Positions 62,299-64,000 of a stretch of 64,000 bases of DNA are shown piece by piece. The DNA is from Sphingomonas parva (ex Maeng et al. 2020) (GTDB taxonomy: Bacteria; Pseudomonadota; Alphaproteobacteria; Sphingomonadales; Sphingomonadaceae). The position numbers and the translations under genes were made by a program. A model generated the notes under the pieces. It did no database searches. It saw only the letters and a program-made list of their open reading frames with translations, and was not told the origin of the DNA. How positions within the stretch are numbered: the stretch's first letter is position 1; every line of letters starts with the position of its first letter. Where the stretch lies: NCBI RefSeq assembly GCF_004564275.1, contig NZ_SPDV01000021.1, positions 1 through 64,000 of the forward strand. Reading direction: 5' to 3'.

Positions 62299-62489
62299 AG
62301 CCAGCTGCCCTTGATGGTGGCGTAGCCGCCCCACAGGGATCCGAAGATCAAGCCGGCCGCGAGCGGGGAGAGGGCGAGCGGAGGCGCGATCCCCGCGAGC
62401 ACGATCAGCTCGGCCGTGACCGGCGCGATGAAGCCGATACCAAACAACAACGGCATCACGAAGAAGATGCCTTTCAGCGCCTGCTGCAT
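62295..62489 (-). CDS. Small two-helix membrane protein coupled to the desaturase
   Basis: 64 residues from the ATG at 62489; other in-frame ATGs at 62537, 62561 and 62582 are possible and the ribosome-binding sites are weak for all. Two hydrophobic helices are seen (GIFFVMPLLFGIGFIAPVTAEL-like and PPLALSPLAAGLIFGSLWGG regions). The stop overlaps the desaturase start by 4 bases, so the two are translated together and may form a complex. No family is recognised. Confidence 0.6.
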   Translation of the reverse strand: MQQALKGIFFVMPLLFGIGFIAPVTAELIVLAGIAPPLALSPLAAGLIFGSLWGGYATIKGSWL

Positions 62490-62666
62490 GGTTCCGGAAT
62501 TTCCCCTTTGCCCCTCAATTCTCAAGCCGAATAGCATGGCGGCCGCAGCCAGGACAATCATGGTGGACGCCGCGTTAATCATCGGCGCCGAGGCGAAAGA
62601 TCCGCAGCAGAGAGGGCGCCGCGCACGCGCACGGAAACAGTCGCTCCGATCGTCCGTTGTCGGGAC

Positions 62667-63371
62667 ATGTTCGATGCAGATCCTTCCCGCCGCCCCGCAC
62701 CGCGCGCCGCCTTGTTCGACGTCGACGGTACGCTCGTCGACACCAACGATCTCCATGCCGTCGCCTGGGCCGAGGCGCTCCGCCATTTCGGCCACGACTT
62801 TCCGGTCGAGACGATCCGCGAGCAGATCGGCAAGGGCGGCGACAATCTGATCCCGACCCTGCTCGGCGACATCCCCGAGGCAGAGCGCGAGGCGCTGGAG
62901 GGTTTCCGCGGCACTCTGTTCAAGCGCGACTATCTTCCGCGCGCCGCGCCTTTCCCCGGCGTCCGGCCGCTGTTCGAGCGGCTCGCGGCGGACGGCGTGC
63001 GCATCCTCCTCGCCTCCTCGTCGAACCAGGACGAGGTGGCGTTCCACCTCGCCCTGATCGGCTGCGAGGATCTCGTCTTCGCGACGACCAGCCGCGACGA
63101 TGCGGCGCATTCCAAGCCGTGCCCGGACATCTTCGAGGCGGCGCTCGACAGGGCCGGCGTCGCCGCCGAAGAAGCGATCGTCATCGGCGATTCCCCGTGG
63201 GACGTCCTTGCCGCACGGCGCGCCGGCCTGGCCGTGATCGGCTTCCGCTCGGGCGGCTTTTCCGACGACGCGCTGCTCGATGGCGGCGCGATCGCCTTGT
63301 TCGACGGCCCGCGCGATCTCCTCGCCCGCTACGCGGCATCGCCGTTCGCGAGGTTCCATGCCGAAGCTTGA
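62667..63371 (+). CDS. HAD-superfamily phosphatase (beta-phosphoglucomutase/phosphoglycolate type)
   Basis: 234 residues. Motif I LFDVDGTLVDTNDLH gives nucleophile Asp18 and acid Asp20; motif II Ser in LLASSSNQ; motif III Lys in HSKPCPD; motif IV GDSPWDVLAAR with the metal aspartates. The helical cap lies between motifs I and II (subfamily IA). It hydrolyses a small phosphate ester; which one cannot be told. The 3' end overlaps the PAP2 gene by 14 bases, so the two phosphatases are co-translated. Confidence 0.9.
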   Translation: MFDADPSRRPAPRAALFDVDGTLVDTNDLHAVAWAEALRHFGHDFPVETIREQIGKGGDNLIPTLLGDIPEAEREALEGFRGTLFKRDYLPRAAPFPGVRPLFERLAADGVRILLASSSNQDEVAFHLALIGCEDLVFATTSRDDAAHSKPCPDIFEAALDRAGVAAEEAIVIGDSPWDVLAARRAGLAVIGFRSGGFSDDALLDGGAIALFDGPRDLLARYAASPFARFHAEA

Positions 63372-63996
63372 GGACGCCGCCGAGCCGTTGCTCGCGGCCG
63401 ACGTCGAGGTCGTCGAGGCGGTCCAGCCGATCCGCGACAATCCTGTGTTCGAGCGGCTGGCCGATCTCGGCGACGAGCCGCAGCTGCGCATCCTCTGCGC
63501 GGCGACCATGGCGCTCGGCGCATTCCAGCAGGATCGCCGTCTCGTGCTCGCCGGCGCCCGCATGCTCGCGGCGCACACGCTGGCGACCTTTGCCAAGGAC
63601 TTCGTCAAGCATCGGATCGACCGCACCCGGCCGCGCTCGCTCGGCCGGGCCGAGACCGATCATCGCCTGGCCCCCGGCCGCAGCCGCGCCAAGGAGGAGA
63701 GCAGCTTTCCTTCCGGCCACGCCGCCGGAGCGGCCGCAGTCGCGCGTGCCTTCGCCCGCGCTTTTCCCGAAGCCGCGGCACCGGCCTATGCCGCCGGCGG
63801 TGTCCTCGCCGCCGCGCAGATTCCGCGCTGCGCGCATTATCCGACCGACGTCGGCGCCGGTCTGGCGATCGGCATCGCCGCCGAGGCAGCGCTGGACGCC
63901 GGTCTCGCCCTCGCCGCGAAGGCGCTGCGTCCGTCCTCCCCGGAGGTGCCGCCGCTTGCGTTCCCGATCGTGCTGCCGCTCCCGCCCGGCACCTGA
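63358..63996 (+). CDS. PAP2-family phosphatase
   Basis: 212 residues from the ATG at 63358, which overlaps the HAD gene. The three PAP2 catalytic motifs are present: K-x6-RPR (KHRIDRTRPR), SGH in SSFPSGHAAG and R-x3-H-x3-D in RCAHYPTDVG. Helices around them are moderately hydrophobic (LAAHTLATFAKDF, AAGGVLAAAQ). Members dephosphorylate lipid phosphates such as undecaprenyl diphosphate or phosphatidic acid, usually at the periplasmic face of the membrane. The exact substrate is unknown. The gene is complete, ending four bases before the window edge. Confidence 0.9.
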   Translation: MPKLEDAAEPLLAADVEVVEAVQPIRDNPVFERLADLGDEPQLRILCAATMALGAFQQDRRLVLAGARMLAAHTLATFAKDFVKHRIDRTRPRSLGRAETDHRLAPGRSRAKEESSFPSGHAAGAAAVARAFARAFPEAAAPAYAAGGVLAAAQIPRCAHYPTDVGAGLAIGIAAEAALDAGLALAAKALRPSSPEVPPLAFPIVLPLPPGT

Positions 63997-64000
63997 TCGC

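Overview
The window reads as chromosomal DNA of a GC-rich alphaproteobacterium, most likely a sphingomonad (Sphingomonadales). The grounds are a complete dcw (division and cell wall) cluster in alphaproteobacterial form, a meso-DAP-type MurE (DNPR motif), an FtsL with a long Ala/Lys/Pro-rich tail, a YfgM-like/BamB/Der block, an alphaproteobacterial-type Fur palindrome, a GGAAC-N16-CGTT (EcfG-like) promoter, and heavy use of GTG/TTG starts. No rRNA, tRNA, CRISPR array or prophage was seen. The only mobile DNA is the 3' end of an IS110-family transposase at the left edge.

Layout. 1-8.3 kb is mixed accessory and housekeeping content: IS110 remnant, MAPEG protein, Rieske oxygenase, KTSC and DUF1801 proteins, a membrane GGDEF-EAL protein, small lipoproteins, a lone ExbD, and a Gly-rich protein behind an EcfG-like promoter. 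8.6-13.5 kb carries a prolyl oligopeptidase lipoprotein, two paralogous small secreted proteins and guaA. 13.6-16.6 kb holds a short RiPP-precursor-like peptide gene and two paralogous secreted beta-helix proteins. 16.7-21.2 kb carries panB and the YfgM-like/bamB/der block. 21.3-29.5 kb carries an iron-storage unit (bfd-bfr under a Fur-type palindrome), purL and several small envelope proteins.

29.8-48.4 kb is the dcw cluster: mraZ-rsmH-ftsL-ftsI-murE-murF-mraY-murD-ftsW-murG-murC-murB-ddl-ftsQ-ftsA-ftsZ. Every junction from mraZ to ftsA overlaps by 1 or 4 nt, which implies translational coupling; only ftsZ has its own leader. It is followed by a TPR/SPOR protein, dgt, an NAD(P)-binding protein, argS, a second SPOR protein and nagZ, a continuation of the envelope and septal peptidoglycan theme.

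56.4-62.5 kb is the most interesting region. A FadL-type fatty-acid porin is divergent from a crotonase that closely resembles RpfF, the synthase of DSF (diffusible signal factor, a cis-2-unsaturated fatty-acid signal), with both catalytic glutamates kept at the same 20-residue spacing. It is convergent with a membrane-anchored GGDEF-EAL protein and followed by a membrane fatty-acid desaturase. I propose this as a candidate fatty-acid-signal/c-di-GMP module that lacks the usual RpfC/RpfG or RpfR partners. The window ends with a HAD phosphatase and a PAP2 phosphatase.
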